A DNA stretch of 64,000 nucleotides from Pseudomonas serbica (GCF_028823535.1 NZ_JAQIYM010000090.1:992001-1056000); one strand, 5' to 3'; positions 16,799 to 26,770 are shown, counted from the stretch's first letter. Notes: generated by a model from the sequence alone, not told the origin. A program made the numbers and translations.

Positions 16799-18115
16799 AT
16801 GACCGAAATCCAAGAACGTTGTGCAACCTGGCAGCAGGATTTGCAGCGAATGCTGGCAGCTGATGACAATGATGCGGCGAAAGCTTTGGCCATTCAGATC
16901 TACAGCCATTTCGTCAAAAACATTCCCGGTAATGGGACGTTTTATGAGCATGCTGATTTTGCTGCAGTGGTTGGCATCATCAAGGATATCGAGCCTTTGA
17001 TTCCCCCGGCTGGAATATTGGCCGTAGGCGCTTACGTCCTGATGAAGCGGCCAGGCTGCCCTTACGACGAAAACCGCAATGAACGGGTCGAGGCAAACGA
17101 CAGTACGGCGGATGTCATCAGGTTGTTTGGGTTGTTGGCAAAGCATGCCATGAAGGGTTATACGGAGGCGCATGTAAGCACAAAGGTGATGCACCTGCTG
17201 CGCCAGGTCTTATCGCAAAATGCCCATTCGATGACCATTGAAGAAATGAAGCCTTTTCTTGAGATCTCTCCAGAGATCAGCTGGCTTGGAAGGGATGGAA
17301 TGACATTGCTCAATGTCTTTCAGGGCCCAGAAACCCCCTATTTTGAACACGAAACGTCGTTATCTAATCAAGGGGTCAATACGGTCACCAACCAAGCGTT
17401 GGTCGCACTGCTGTACAACAACTTCGATGGCGGGCCAGACGGCGGTGAGCTTGACGATGTCCTGACCGGTCAGCCGTTGGCAGGCAGCTTCGACGAGCTG
17501 ACGCTTCGACTGCTGCAAATCTGCGAGGCGGGCATCAAGATGGACATGCGCCGCACCGACGTAATCCTGGTCAGTCAGATCCTGGAGCGAATGGCGCACA
17601 TCGCCAAGGTTGAAGCCGGGACGGAGAGGGCGCAGCACTACGCTACGGCTATCCAAGCCGTGGTTCAGATCACCTTGCCGATCACCCCCAACATCCTCGA
17701 CAAAAATTGCATCTACAGGGCTCAGGGCAACAAGCGAAACCCTATGGCTGATGACGGGTTTTACAACTTTTGCACCGTGAAGGCCCTGACCAACACGGCA
17801 GTGGTGCTGGAATCACCCGAAGCGATGGCTGCGTTGGAGCAATTCAGGTACAACGTCTTGCTTCACCTTACCCACATGAGTCCCACGTTTCACAAGCATG
17901 GCAAAGAATATCCCTACGTGGATCAACAGCACATCGCAGCCCTGGCAGACCTATGCACGGATGCGCTGAGCGCTGAGGGCGCACTGCAGCCATTGAATCG
18001 TAAAGGTCGCCTGTACCTGCTGCAGTCTATGAATCACGGCCCCTTGCGGAACAAATTATTGAGTGGTGACCTGAAAATGAGCAAAGAAGTGTTCGGTCAC
18101 GATTTAGGATTATGA
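16799..18115 (+). CDS. FxxDLGL-tail array protein, group C (C3)
   Basis: This is a 438-residue paralogue very close to C2 in its second half: TNQALVALLYNNFDGG, TDVILVSQILERMAHIA, KNCIYRAQGNKRNPM. The group signature EANDSTADVIRLFGLLAKHA is present and the terminus is FGHDLGL. A 26-base gap with GGAGTGC before the ATG separates it from C2. Its last codon overlaps the next gene's start (ATGA), the usual arrangement for translational coupling. Function unknown. Confidence 0.83.
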   Translation: MTEIQERCATWQQDLQRMLAADDNDAAKALAIQIYSHFVKNIPGNGTFYEHADFAAVVGIIKDIEPLIPPAGILAVGAYVLMKRPGCPYDENRNERVEANDSTADVIRLFGLLAKHAMKGYTEAHVSTKVMHLLRQVLSQNAHSMTIEEMKPFLEISPEISWLGRDGMTLLNVFQGPETPYFEHETSLSNQGVNTVTNQALVALLYNNFDGGPDGGELDDVLTGQPLAGSFDELTLRLLQICEAGIKMDMRRTDVILVSQILERMAHIAKVEAGTERAQHYATAIQAVVQITLPITPNILDKNCIYRAQGNKRNPMADDGFYNFCTVKALTNTAVVLESPEAMAALEQFRYNVLLHLTHMSPTFHKHGKEYPYVDQQHIAALADLCTDALSAEGALQPLNRKGRLYLLQSMNHGPLRNKLLSGDLKMSKEVFGHDLGL

Positions 18116-19401
18116 GAAAAATGAAAATTGATACCGACCTTCTTGTCGATGGTTTGCACGCATTAAGCGGGGCCCGGTCGAAGGGCTCCCAACAGCTGGA
18201 AACGACGGCAAACCTAGTCTTGACGAAGACGCTCGAAGCGTTCAAAGACGTCCGTAGTCTCAGCCCTTTGGATTTTTCCCTGCTGGCCAACCTGCACGGG
18301 GAGCTGCGCTCACAGGTTCATCCCAAGAAGGCACTATTATTCGGGGTCAATGTCCTTGACGCCCGGCCTGACAGCAAAGATGACTTGCCGGCTGACCACT
18401 TTCAGAAACTCGGGGCTTTGTTCAGTGCGGTTGTGAGTGACGCGGTAAAACACAGGATCGTTACTGATGCGGCTGCGCATGCTTTTTCCGAGGTTTTCAA
18501 AACAAGTTTTTCTAAGATTTCCCTCGAACATCAGCGACCCTATCTTGTGGAATCTCGCCGAATTTCCTGGGCCGGTCGCAGTGCTCTTACCACTCCTAGG
18601 GGCGTTAAGCTGGTATTGAAAGGCTTCATGGGGAATGCGCGTCTGACGCGACACAGCTCTGACCTTTCACAGAATCAGGCCCTGCTAGCAGTTGTGGAAA
18701 ATATCTTCAGCAAGGGGATCCGCAATCTTGACGCAGAAAAATGTATGAAAGGTGGTGAGTCTCAGGCTGAATTTGACCATTTTGTTTCGATACTCATTGG
18801 TTGGTCTAAGGCCGGTATAACTTTCAGGATGGCGCCACTGGATATCCTCTCTGTTAGTCAATTACTTGAATTGATGGCCACGGTGATTGAGAAGGAGCAG
18901 GGCACAAAACGCGCCGCGAAAGTTGAGGCGGCCTTGCACGGTTTAGTCACGATGGTCATCCCTAAAACAGGCAAGGTCACGGCCCAGACCAGTGACTATG
19001 TCGTGAAGCTTGAAGACCACCCACTTGCTGAGGATGGGAATGAACTGACATCGACCCAGAATTACCTCCTGGAATCGCTGAAGACATCCAAGGCTATGAA
19101 GTTGCCAGACGCCTGCGAAAAAGCCTTGGCGAGTTACCGGATGCATGTGCTGCTGCACGCCGCTGCCATTACTCCTGTGCTCAGGGACAGCAACCCGAAG
19201 TACGAGGGCCAGGCGTTCATCAAAGAGTTGATCAAGCTGTCAGAGCAGACCTTAGGCTCGGCCTCGGTACTCAATCGCTTGAGTGAAGAGGGGCGTTCCG
19301 TGGTCGCTATGGCGGTTGAAGATCCGACACTGCGCATGCAGTTGGCCAAGAAGTACCTGTCCGTGCGCCGAGACATGTTCGTCAAGGATCTGGGTCTCTG
19401 A
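18112..19401 (+). CDS. FxxDLGL-tail array protein, group C, divergent (C4)
   Basis: This protein has 429 residues and overlaps C3 by four bases; an internal ATG at 18121 is a possible alternative start. The ANDST signature of C1-C3 has decayed to LPADHFQKLGALF, but the later landmarks remain: QRPYLVESRRISWAG, QNQALLAVVENIF and LDILSVSQLLELM. The tail is FVKDLGL. The N-terminal 60 residues are basic and unlike the others. Function unknown. Confidence 0.8.
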   Translation: MRKMKIDTDLLVDGLHALSGARSKGSQQLETTANLVLTKTLEAFKDVRSLSPLDFSLLANLHGELRSQVHPKKALLFGVNVLDARPDSKDDLPADHFQKLGALFSAVVSDAVKHRIVTDAAAHAFSEVFKTSFSKISLEHQRPYLVESRRISWAGRSALTTPRGVKLVLKGFMGNARLTRHSSDLSQNQALLAVVENIFSKGIRNLDAEKCMKGGESQAEFDHFVSILIGWSKAGITFRMAPLDILSVSQLLELMATVIEKEQGTKRAAKVEAALHGLVTMVIPKTGKVTAQTSDYVVKLEDHPLAEDGNELTSTQNYLLESLKTSKAMKLPDACEKALASYRMHVLLHAAAITPVLRDSNPKYEGQAFIKELIKLSEQTLGSASVLNRLSEEGRSVVAMAVEDPTLRMQLAKKYLSVRRDMFVKDLGL

Positions 19402-20729
19402 TGATCAGTCATGTTGAGGTGTGCGCGTGGATCGAACGCTACGAGCAGCGTGACGCGCTGGGTACGTTGTGCTCGGACATTGCCGAAGCCTTGAATTGGA
19501 GGTCGCCTGGGGTAGATCCCATCGTTTACGAAGAGCTTTGCGAACTGGTCTTGAGTATCGTGAACGAGGTTCCGGTTAACCGGTGGATGGCCGGCAGGTT
19601 CAGCGCGACTGTTGATGACTCCGTTCGGGTCGCCCTGGAAGTCCTCAAAGCATTTGACTCCAAAACGATGGAACCCTGCAGGGCCTTTTCCCAGTTGTTC
19701 GGAAGAACCGAACAGCTACTCAGGCTTGCCCACGAAAAGAAGTGGGGTACTCACTGGGTTATGGAGCTTCGTAACCAGCTGCAGCGGAACTTGCAGATTT
19801 TGGAAATTGAGGCGATCAAGCCGTTCCTGGCGCAGTCCATCGACTACGATCACATCTACACCAGTGGCGAATCTACGCTCTACACCAAGGATCTTTTTGC
19901 CGGCGTGGATCAATTCGAGTCCACCGATAAGGTCACCTACGGGCAAGGCCTCCACGGTGTCCTGGGGCATTGTTTCCAGGGCCCCCTCAAGGATGTTGAT
20001 CAAAACCCCGAACGCTTGCGAGAGGGCTGCTTGAAGCTGGCGCAGGTCATGCTCCAGTTTGATCAGGCGCAAGTGAAGATCCCAACCTTGCAGCTGGACG
20101 TGCTGGTGGTGTTTCAGGCGCTTGAGCGCATGGGGGCGCAACTTGAGTCAGCCCCCAGCCAGGATCAGAAAGCCTTGTTGGCCGAAGGTATGCAGGCGTT
20201 GACCAATGTGACCCTGAATGCCCCCGGCTCGCCGCTGCGCAAAGCCTCCAATTTCCTTAGACCACACGGTAAACGGCAGTCTTGGGGTTACTGGATGCCC
20301 AGTTATCTGATGAACCCATTTTTGGCGCTGCTCGAGCAATCGCTTACGCGCTGGAATGACCTGGCCCAGGATCCAACCCATCAAGCGCTGGCGCAAAGCC
20401 TACGGCTGCGCTTGCTGCAAGAAGCTGCGGATGCCTGCCGGCCCACTGTGAAGTTCAACAGCTTTGGTCGTCCTCGCCGGGAGATTTTTGATCCCAAAGC
20501 GGGTTTTGATTTGAGTGCCCCTATCACCGGCATTCAGTCCTTCATTCACCGGTTAGGGCATCAGGAGCGAGCCTCCCTATGGGAGGAGGTGACGACTTCT
20601 CTCTTGAGCGCCCCTGGCAAGATGGCTTTGGCCAACGTGATGGACGATGTGCCTGGTTACAGGTTGTATGTGCTCGAAAAGTACAAAGAAATCCGGGTCA
20701 AAATGTTCACTGAGGATCTTGGTTTATGA
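19401..20729 (+). CDS. FxxDLGL-tail array protein, C/B intermediate (C5)
   Basis: This is a 442-residue protein whose ATG overlaps the previous TGA by one base. It bridges groups: EAIKPFLAQSIDYDHIY resembles group C, TYGQGLHGVLGHCF replaces the NQ motif, and LDVLVVFQALERM matches the DxxLVxQ motif. The segment ERASLWEEVTTSLLSAP near the C-terminus is the one echoed by the relict at 5446-5487. The terminus is FTEDLGL and overlaps the next start by four bases. Function unknown. Confidence 0.8.
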   Translation: MISHVEVCAWIERYEQRDALGTLCSDIAEALNWRSPGVDPIVYEELCELVLSIVNEVPVNRWMAGRFSATVDDSVRVALEVLKAFDSKTMEPCRAFSQLFGRTEQLLRLAHEKKWGTHWVMELRNQLQRNLQILEIEAIKPFLAQSIDYDHIYTSGESTLYTKDLFAGVDQFESTDKVTYGQGLHGVLGHCFQGPLKDVDQNPERLREGCLKLAQVMLQFDQAQVKIPTLQLDVLVVFQALERMGAQLESAPSQDQKALLAEGMQALTNVTLNAPGSPLRKASNFLRPHGKRQSWGYWMPSYLMNPFLALLEQSLTRWNDLAQDPTHQALAQSLRLRLLQEAADACRPTVKFNSFGRPRREIFDPKAGFDLSAPITGIQSFIHRLGHQERASLWEEVTTSLLSAPGKMALANVMDDVPGYRLYVLEKYKEIRVKMFTEDLGL

Positions 20730-22054
20730 AAACAGTTCTCACGACGGCGGAGGCCATGGACACGTTATGCCAGTCGCTCCAGGGCCGTCTGGTGGTCGAT
20801 TGGTCTCAGGTCGAGGTTGAGCCGATGAACCTCGCGGAGAACGCTTCGGATGTGGGTGCGGTTAGAGCAGAGGTGAAGCTTCTCACCAGACAGATTACGC
20901 GAGAGAACCTGAGTGCGAAGCCTGAATTGATCGAGCCATTGTGCCGGGTGTTGGAAAATGTGTTTGCGGCGACAGCGTGTGGGCTCGATATTGATTTAGA
21001 CCGCCGTTTGCTGGGACTAGGTGAAACATTCTTTGAAACCGGTTATCGGGATTCTTCCAAGCTCGGGTCTTTTGAAGCAGTCTGCAGGTTGTTTGGATAC
21101 TTTGAGTCCAAGGCTCATTCGTTGGTCATGGCGTCGCCGGCCAATAATCTCGTGGGAAATTCGGTGGCGAGATTTATCCAACGGAACCTGATGGACATGG
21201 ACTTAACCCATGCCTATGGCTTCTTTTCGCACGGCGCTGTGTATACGCATGAATTGGGGAAATTTCCTGAATTCGGTGTTCAGTTCTTGTTCGACAAAAA
21301 CGGTATGAGTCGCCATAAAGACCTGGCCATGAATCAAGCGGTGGCCAGTCTTTACCTGGCGGCTTTTGACCAGGATCGTCGGTACATCGATAAAGAGAAT
21401 TACTCGCCGGGCAGCCCATTCGTGAAGCGCCTTCTGAGTTTTTCCTCAATGATCTCCACAATTGCCGTTGAAGGTAGTCTTCCAAACTGGCAGCACCTGG
21501 ACTTGGTATTGGCTGCGCAGACCCTTGCGGCCCTCAGCAGGGCCCATGTGGCTTCTGACTCTGAGGCAGATAGGGCAACCCTTGAATCGGGTGCTGAAGC
21601 GCTTGTTGCAATCAGTGTGAAGCCTGAGAGCGCCAAGTTGAGCCTAGCGCAGAGTCCTTTCAAGCGTTATAGCGAAGGGACGGCACTGTGCTCAGATGAT
21701 CAGATGGCTGAGGTCATCAAGGCGCTTTCAGAAGCCTTTAAGCTGGCGCCCTTTATCGAATCTGCCCGGATTCAAGCCGCCGTGTCGAGATTCCAGCGGC
21801 AGATTGTCTGTGAGCTGGCGACCACTTCGATCAAAAGCGAGTACTTGAAGAGCCGGGAGGGCATGTTTTATTTGAATGAATTTGTTGGCCTGGCCAAAGT
21901 AGGCCTCTTGCACAAAGGTGACTTCAGCCAATTGAGCGAAAAGGCACGCTTGAGACTGGCCTTGAGCCTCAGTCATGATGAGGTGAAGCGCGTTTTGTTG
22001 GAAGGTTATCCATCCCTGCGCGGGCCTACCTTTTCAAGTGACCTGGGTTTGTGA
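20726..22054 (+). CDS. FxxDLGL-tail array protein, group B (B3)
   Basis: This is a 442-residue group B member. Landmarks are LTTAEAMDTLCQSLQG at the N-terminus (like the EAMKLLI of B2), GFFSHGAVYTHELG, AMNQAVASLYLAAF, LDLVLAAQTLAALSRAH and RFQRQIVCELA. The tail is FSSDLGL. It starts in a four-base overlap with the preceding gene. It is separated from B1-B2 by the whole C block, so the order of groups is not simply tandem duplication. Function unknown. Confidence 0.83.
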   Translation: MKTVLTTAEAMDTLCQSLQGRLVVDWSQVEVEPMNLAENASDVGAVRAEVKLLTRQITRENLSAKPELIEPLCRVLENVFAATACGLDIDLDRRLLGLGETFFETGYRDSSKLGSFEAVCRLFGYFESKAHSLVMASPANNLVGNSVARFIQRNLMDMDLTHAYGFFSHGAVYTHELGKFPEFGVQFLFDKNGMSRHKDLAMNQAVASLYLAAFDQDRRYIDKENYSPGSPFVKRLLSFSSMISTIAVEGSLPNWQHLDLVLAAQTLAALSRAHVASDSEADRATLESGAEALVAISVKPESAKLSLAQSPFKRYSEGTALCSDDQMAEVIKALSEAFKLAPFIESARIQAAVSRFQRQIVCELATTSIKSEYLKSREGMFYLNEFVGLAKVGLLHKGDFSQLSEKARLRLALSLSHDEVKRVLLEGYPSLRGPTFSSDLGL

Positions 22055-22081
22055 TGCCGACGGCCCCTAGAGGAACTCAGT

Positions 22082-23422
22082 GTGAGTAAAAATGTTGCGC
22101 CAATTGATGCCATAAATCTTTTGATCTCGGCCTTTCAGGACTACCGCAAGGCTCCTTGGCAGGCGATAGAAGTGGGGGCCTTGGATACTGGATTCTTCAC
22201 CGACCTGCCTGTCGCAGAACGGGATGGCCTTCAGCAGCTTTCTCGGTTTTTTACTGTTGAGGACATTTCCAATAGGCCGGATTTGATCAAACCAGTGGTT
22301 GATGTCCTGGCACAACTCCTTGACCCTGAGGCCGGCGAGAAGGATCGTGACTTTGCTAAAGAATTTTTGAAGATTGGCTACAAGTTTCTCGGCGCCGTAT
22401 CGCCCCTTGCCAAAGAGTTCGACTGTGTGGAGCCGATCAGTCGTGTTTTCGATCTGATCCAGCAGCGGGCGTTGTTTCACACGTTCGATACGCAGGGGTT
22501 CAACCCCTTGCCAAGCCTTCGACTGTGCCTGGCGCATAACCTGGCGGAAATGCCGGCGCCCATTGTCTCGAAATTTATGACTGACGGCGCCGGATACACC
22601 TATGGCTACCGGTACACAAAAACGCAACTGAAGCTCTTCCTGTTTGAGCACGCAGATACGTTCTGCCTTGTCACTGACTTGCACATGAATCAGGGCCTGT
22701 TGGCCGTGTATGCGCATGCCTTTGGTGCGGCATCGGGCCTGACGCTGAGTGACGAAGACTTTCTTCCTGAAAGTCAGTTTTCCAGGAAAATGTTGAGTTT
22801 TTGCGAGCGTGTAAGGTTTTTGATGGAAGAGGGCGTGTTCATCCCAGGCGCACAACACGTAGACCTGCTTCTCGTGGCGCAAACCCTGTCCGCTATCAGC
22901 AAGGTCTATGCTCAAACGGAAACGCCGGCGCACAAGGCTGTCTTGGAGCAAGGGGCGGCGAGCCTGATGGAGTTGACGGTGAATCGTCACAAGCCCATGA
23001 GCGAAGACATCAGTGCCTTCAACAAGTTTGGCGGTCTTCGAACCGGGGTCGACGTTTGTATTGAGAACTCGGAAATGACGTACCTTATCGAGCGTATGGT
23101 TCAGTCGTTTACAGGGCGAACTGAAACCGCCTCGTTGTTGATTGAGACGGCTGTTGGCGACTTGAAGCATCGCCTGGTGTGTGAAATGGCCGTTCAGATG
23201 AAAGGCAAGTACGCCAAGAGCCAAAATGGCCCGGAGATGTTCAATAAGCTGGTTAACCTCGCGCCCGAGCGCTTTCAGTCCAAGGCCGATTTCAGATCAA
23301 TGAACAACGCCACCCTGGCGGCCTTTGCGGCGGCTGTGGATTTTGGCCCGATTAAAAACAATCTGCTGTCGCATCACCCGAAGCTGATCAAGGACACCTT
23401 CATGAAGGACTTGGGATTATGA
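22082..23422 (+). CDS. FxxDLGL-tail array protein, group B (B4)
   Basis: This protein has 446 residues and starts at GTG 22082 after the ribosome-binding site AGAGGAA. Group motifs are PIDAINLLISAFQ, KFMTDGAGYTYGYR, HMNQGLLAVYAHAF and VDLLLVAQTLSAISKVY, and the tail is FMKDLGL. A long open frame on the opposite strand covers nearly the whole gene but reads as an antisense shadow. The stop overlaps the next ATG. Function unknown. Confidence 0.83.
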   Translation: MSKNVAPIDAINLLISAFQDYRKAPWQAIEVGALDTGFFTDLPVAERDGLQQLSRFFTVEDISNRPDLIKPVVDVLAQLLDPEAGEKDRDFAKEFLKIGYKFLGAVSPLAKEFDCVEPISRVFDLIQQRALFHTFDTQGFNPLPSLRLCLAHNLAEMPAPIVSKFMTDGAGYTYGYRYTKTQLKLFLFEHADTFCLVTDLHMNQGLLAVYAHAFGAASGLTLSDEDFLPESQFSRKMLSFCERVRFLMEEGVFIPGAQHVDLLLVAQTLSAISKVYAQTETPAHKAVLEQGAASLMELTVNRHKPMSEDISAFNKFGGLRTGVDVCIENSEMTYLIERMVQSFTGRTETASLLIETAVGDLKHRLVCEMAVQMKGKYAKSQNGPEMFNKLVNLAPERFQSKADFRSMNNATLAAFAAAVDFGPIKNNLLSHHPKLIKDTFMKDLGL

Positions 23423-24741
23423 CCGCGACCACCATCGGGGTGCGTCAAGCTGTTGAACGCCTGGTTGGCTATCTCGACGATAGAGTACGTGATAGCTGGG
23501 ATGGCGTTGTGATTCTCCCCCTGGCTGCCGGAGAGGTGATGGATGAATCCATTCATGAAGTTGATGGCGCCCGCCTGCGTGACGAAATGCTGCCTTACCG
23601 GCTCTACCCGAATCTGATTCCGCCGCTTTGTCAGGTGTTCAGCCTGGTACTTGGTGAAGCCGGCCATCGCACCTCCGAGGCCATGGCCAAGGGTTACCTG
23701 GCAGCGGGCATCAATTTCCTGTGGGCCTGCTCCCAGCAAACCGGGAGCCTCGGACATTTTGAAGCCCTCTGCGAAGTATTCGATCACGTTCAGTGGAGTA
23801 TCACCGAATACAAACCCAAGCCAACCATGGTCGCCACGATGAACCCGATGGGGTTATTCCTGGGTAACAACCTGGAGGAGATGCCGCCCCACACGACAAG
23901 TCGCTTCTTCGCCCATGGGGCGGCTTACACCCACATGCATCGAGATTACCCAGATCTGACTAGACGGTTCCTCTTTCATGACGAGGAGGTATTTCGCAAG
24001 TCAAGCAGACTGAGGATGAACCAAGGGCTGGTAATGTTTTACATCGCGACAGTGGGGGATGGAACGATACGGGCGCAGCCTAAAGATCTTGTGCCCGGCG
24101 CTTTTATGGTGAGGAGGGTGCTCGACCTGTGCCAGGCTTGTATCCGTCACCAAGACGCCACAGAGTTCCCTGGTCTGGTGCATCTCGACATTCTGCTGCT
24201 GGCGCAGACGATTAATGTAGTGAGTCATGTGTTCAAAACCGCGCCGTCAGGCGAAGACCGGAAAACCCTGGAGGCAGGCGTCGAAGCCTTGCTCCGGATG
24301 ACCTTGGTACCGCTTGAGAAAAAGCCAACGGCAGCCGATTCGATTTTCAGGAACTATGCCATGGATCGCGGGGGTTTCTGTAGCGACACTGAATGCGCTC
24401 TGTTTATGGGGCGTTTACTGGCCTGTTTTAGAAACACCCCAAAAACTAACTCTGCAATCCTCACGGCAAGCGCACTGCGGGTACAGCGGGTTGTAATCAA
24501 CGACCTGGTGCAAAGCGGCACCCGGTTGACGTACTTCCGCGATCATGGCGGGCGCTGGTTGACTCCGCTGGTGAAGGTGGCCAAAGCCGGTTATCGCTGT
24601 GAAGATGATTTCGAGGAGATGGGGAATGCAGCGCGGTTATTCTTTGTTCGAAACTTAGCGGACGGCCCGGCCCGCACCGTCCTGCTTAAAAACGACCTGA
24701 AAGCGCGTGTGGCTGGTTTTAACCAGGATTTAGGACTATGA
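23419..24741 (+). CDS. FxxDLGL-tail array protein, group B (B5)
   Basis: This is a 440-residue group B protein in four-base overlaps with both neighbours, so it sits in the middle of a tightly coupled run. Landmarks are RFFAHGAAYTHMHRD, RMNQGLVMFYIATV and LDILLLAQTINVVSHVF, and the terminus is FNQDLGL. The region before the tag (ARTVLLKNDLKARVAG) parallels the VLLEGYPSLRG of B3. Function unknown. Confidence 0.82.
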   Translation: MTATTIGVRQAVERLVGYLDDRVRDSWDGVVILPLAAGEVMDESIHEVDGARLRDEMLPYRLYPNLIPPLCQVFSLVLGEAGHRTSEAMAKGYLAAGINFLWACSQQTGSLGHFEALCEVFDHVQWSITEYKPKPTMVATMNPMGLFLGNNLEEMPPHTTSRFFAHGAAYTHMHRDYPDLTRRFLFHDEEVFRKSSRLRMNQGLVMFYIATVGDGTIRAQPKDLVPGAFMVRRVLDLCQACIRHQDATEFPGLVHLDILLLAQTINVVSHVFKTAPSGEDRKTLEAGVEALLRMTLVPLEKKPTAADSIFRNYAMDRGGFCSDTECALFMGRLLACFRNTPKTNSAILTASALRVQRVVINDLVQSGTRLTYFRDHGGRWLTPLVKVAKAGYRCEDDFEEMGNAARLFFVRNLADGPARTVLLKNDLKARVAGFNQDLGL

Positions 24742-26066
24742 CGGCTTACAGAGTGCAAGACCTGCTTCAAGGCATTTTCAGAGGCTTTGAGAGCGATCCG
24801 GATAATCGCTGGCGAGATGTCGAGATTCTGCCGACAAATTCCGCTGATGCTGAGAGCAATCTGCAGGCTAGCATGGAGTCATATCCCAGGTTCCACGCTG
24901 CTATTGACGTGAACGCCTTGAGAAGTTCGCCTCATGCCATGCGGCCATTGGCGCTGGCGTTGACGCACCTGGCGAGAATTCCATTGTTGCTGGAATCACC
25001 ACGCGGTAAGCCAGCATTGGCACTGGCCTCCATGGTTTGCCGCGTAATCGATGCGTATGAGCACTCCGTGCATGACTGTATCGAAGAGGTTGGCGAACTG
25101 ATGGAGATCGTTCGCGCCCACTATCTGCCAATCAAGTTGGGTTATCAGCTGGATGTGATGACCACCTTTTACAACAACAATCTTGGGCATTTGCCGGATG
25201 GTCTGCGTCTCCCTTTTCTTAAGGCCGGCGACCAGTACGTGAAGCAGCTTTCGAAAACCCGCCTGGACGAGCGGGCGGTGGGCGTCCATCGGCCATTGCT
25301 GACGATCCTCGATGTTTCGAGTTTTAGCGACTGGCATGGCCAACTTTTCACCCACCCGGCTCTGACGGCCATGTTTAGCTGTACGTTCGGTACAATGTTC
25401 CAGTACAACAATCCCGTTTGGGTTCGACCGGAAGGGGACGTAGAAGCCCGGTTGCTATGGTTCGTTGATCTTCTTGAGCAGGTTCAGCCCCACAATTTGA
25501 AGTTGGCGAGCTTCAGCGTGGATTTTGTTCTGGTGTGTCAGTTACTGGATGGCATGCGTATCGCGGCGGCCAGCGCTATAGAGCACACGCCACGCTTGAC
25601 CATGGCCGCCCAGGCCTTGACGGCCATGGTGCTTCCGGAACCGAACAACCAGCACAAAGTTGCGACCAATTTGCTCAAACCGTGTTTCGGCTCCAAGGGC
25701 TGGTTGTCTGATAAGGAGCGGGCCGGATTAATACAAGCCCTGTGTGAGACGATGGAAGCCTGGTCTGATCCCTCGGATATTTCGCCGGCGCTGAGTGCTG
25801 TGCGGCGCCACTTTCTCTTTTCCTTTTTTCAGGAAGCGGGCGCCACCCAGAAGGTGAATAATCGTTCGGACTTCAATGAATTGGTGAAGGTTTCGGCTCC
25901 CGAATTGCTCGACCCGTCGTTTCAGGACGCAGTAGGCAAGAAGGGAAGGTCGGTGCTGGCTGATTTTGCGATTCACACTTCGAATGACGAGTTGAAGAAA
26001 ATGCTGGCCAGAACATCGGATCTGCAGGTGCGCGGCAGAATCTTCACTGATGATCTGAACCTTTGA
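24738..26066 (+). CDS. FxxDLGL-tail array protein, group B, divergent (B6)
   Basis: This is a 442-residue, distant group B member. PFLKAGDQYVKQLS, FTHPALTAMFSCTFG and VDFVLVCQLLDGM occupy the places of the three group motifs, and the NQ pair is lost. The C-terminus is FTDDLNL, with Asn replacing Gly as in A3. It overlaps B5 by four bases and ends the tightest run; a 75-base gap follows. Function unknown. Confidence 0.8.
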   Translation: MTAYRVQDLLQGIFRGFESDPDNRWRDVEILPTNSADAESNLQASMESYPRFHAAIDVNALRSSPHAMRPLALALTHLARIPLLLESPRGKPALALASMVCRVIDAYEHSVHDCIEEVGELMEIVRAHYLPIKLGYQLDVMTTFYNNNLGHLPDGLRLPFLKAGDQYVKQLSKTRLDERAVGVHRPLLTILDVSSFSDWHGQLFTHPALTAMFSCTFGTMFQYNNPVWVRPEGDVEARLLWFVDLLEQVQPHNLKLASFSVDFVLVCQLLDGMRIAAASAIEHTPRLTMAAQALTAMVLPEPNNQHKVATNLLKPCFGSKGWLSDKERAGLIQALCETMEAWSDPSDISPALSAVRRHFLFSFFQEAGATQKVNNRSDFNELVKVSAPELLDPSFQDAVGKKGRSVLADFAIHTSNDELKKMLARTSDLQVRGRIFTDDLNL

Positions 26067-26141
26067 GACCAGATCTGTTGTTGAACCTGGGACATGGCAT
26101 CGGGCATGCTGATGGGATGCGAAACTTAAATTCGGTGTCCC

Positions 26142-26762
26142 TTGGTTAAAAAAACCTTTCTACAAAGAGTTATCGACACCGTCAACAAATCCGGTTTTCT
26201 GACGATAGAGGTCAGGGATGTTGAGTTCGGGCGCAAGGTTCATACCATCGAGGCCGAGTTTCAGGAAAAGGCTAAGCCTGCATCCAATTGGCCGAGAAAG
26301 CCTGGTGATCCAGTACTATTGATTGACGAGATCACGTCCGTTTCGATGGACGATCTTTTTTGGCAGGCTCGCGTGAAAGACGTTTCGCCAAAGCTCGACT
26401 TTGATGAGATTGCTAAAGGCCGCCCGGTATCGGTAATGGGTGCGTTGTCGAAAAAAGATGGAGTTGATCCGATTTCTATTTCTTCGCCAGAGGGGGGCAA
26501 GCCTAAAAGCCTGGTGTTCCTTGATGATGTCATCGCAACCCCGGTTGATGCTCAGGCATTGCAGGACGTCGTCGACTACCTCAAGGCGGACAAATTTGAA
26601 CTCTTTGAAGACGATCAACCTGGCCTGTACCCGGTTCCCCGAACCTACCGACTGATTGAATCAACGGCGGAACGGGTGAGCTCGACCGATGTTCCATCGA
26701 GTGATGCGTCGATCCAGAGACTGCTGGAAAAACCCGTTCCGGATGACGACCCAAGGCCTTAA
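26142..26762 (+). CDS. unknown protein without the tail (206 aa)
   Basis: This is a soluble 206-residue protein of unknown function, with only TTG at 26142 available as a reasonable start and a weak ribosome-binding site, so the N-terminus is uncertain. The sequence looks like an alternating beta/alpha fold (FLTIEVRDVEFGRKVHTIEAEF, split near residue 20; ARVKDVSPKLDFDEI). The C-terminus is acidic and proline-rich and ends DDDPRP with no FxxDLGL tag. It sits inside the array, followed by its own terminator. A partner or regulator role for the tagged proteins is conceivable, but only from position. Confidence 0.7.
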   Translation: MVKKTFLQRVIDTVNKSGFLTIEVRDVEFGRKVHTIEAEFQEKAKPASNWPRKPGDPVLLIDEITSVSMDDLFWQARVKDVSPKLDFDEIAKGRPVSVMGALSKKDGVDPISISSPEGGKPKSLVFLDDVIATPVDAQALQDVVDYLKADKFELFEDDQPGLYPVPRTYRLIESTAERVSSTDVPSSDASIQRLLEKPVPDDDPRP

Positions 26763-26770
26763 CACCAGCG

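Noticed and set aside
22067..23224. 385-codon open frame on the minus strand
   Set aside because: It is antisense to B4, which has family motifs and the tag; the antisense product shows no recognisable features and is Arg/Gln-rich as expected for a shadow.
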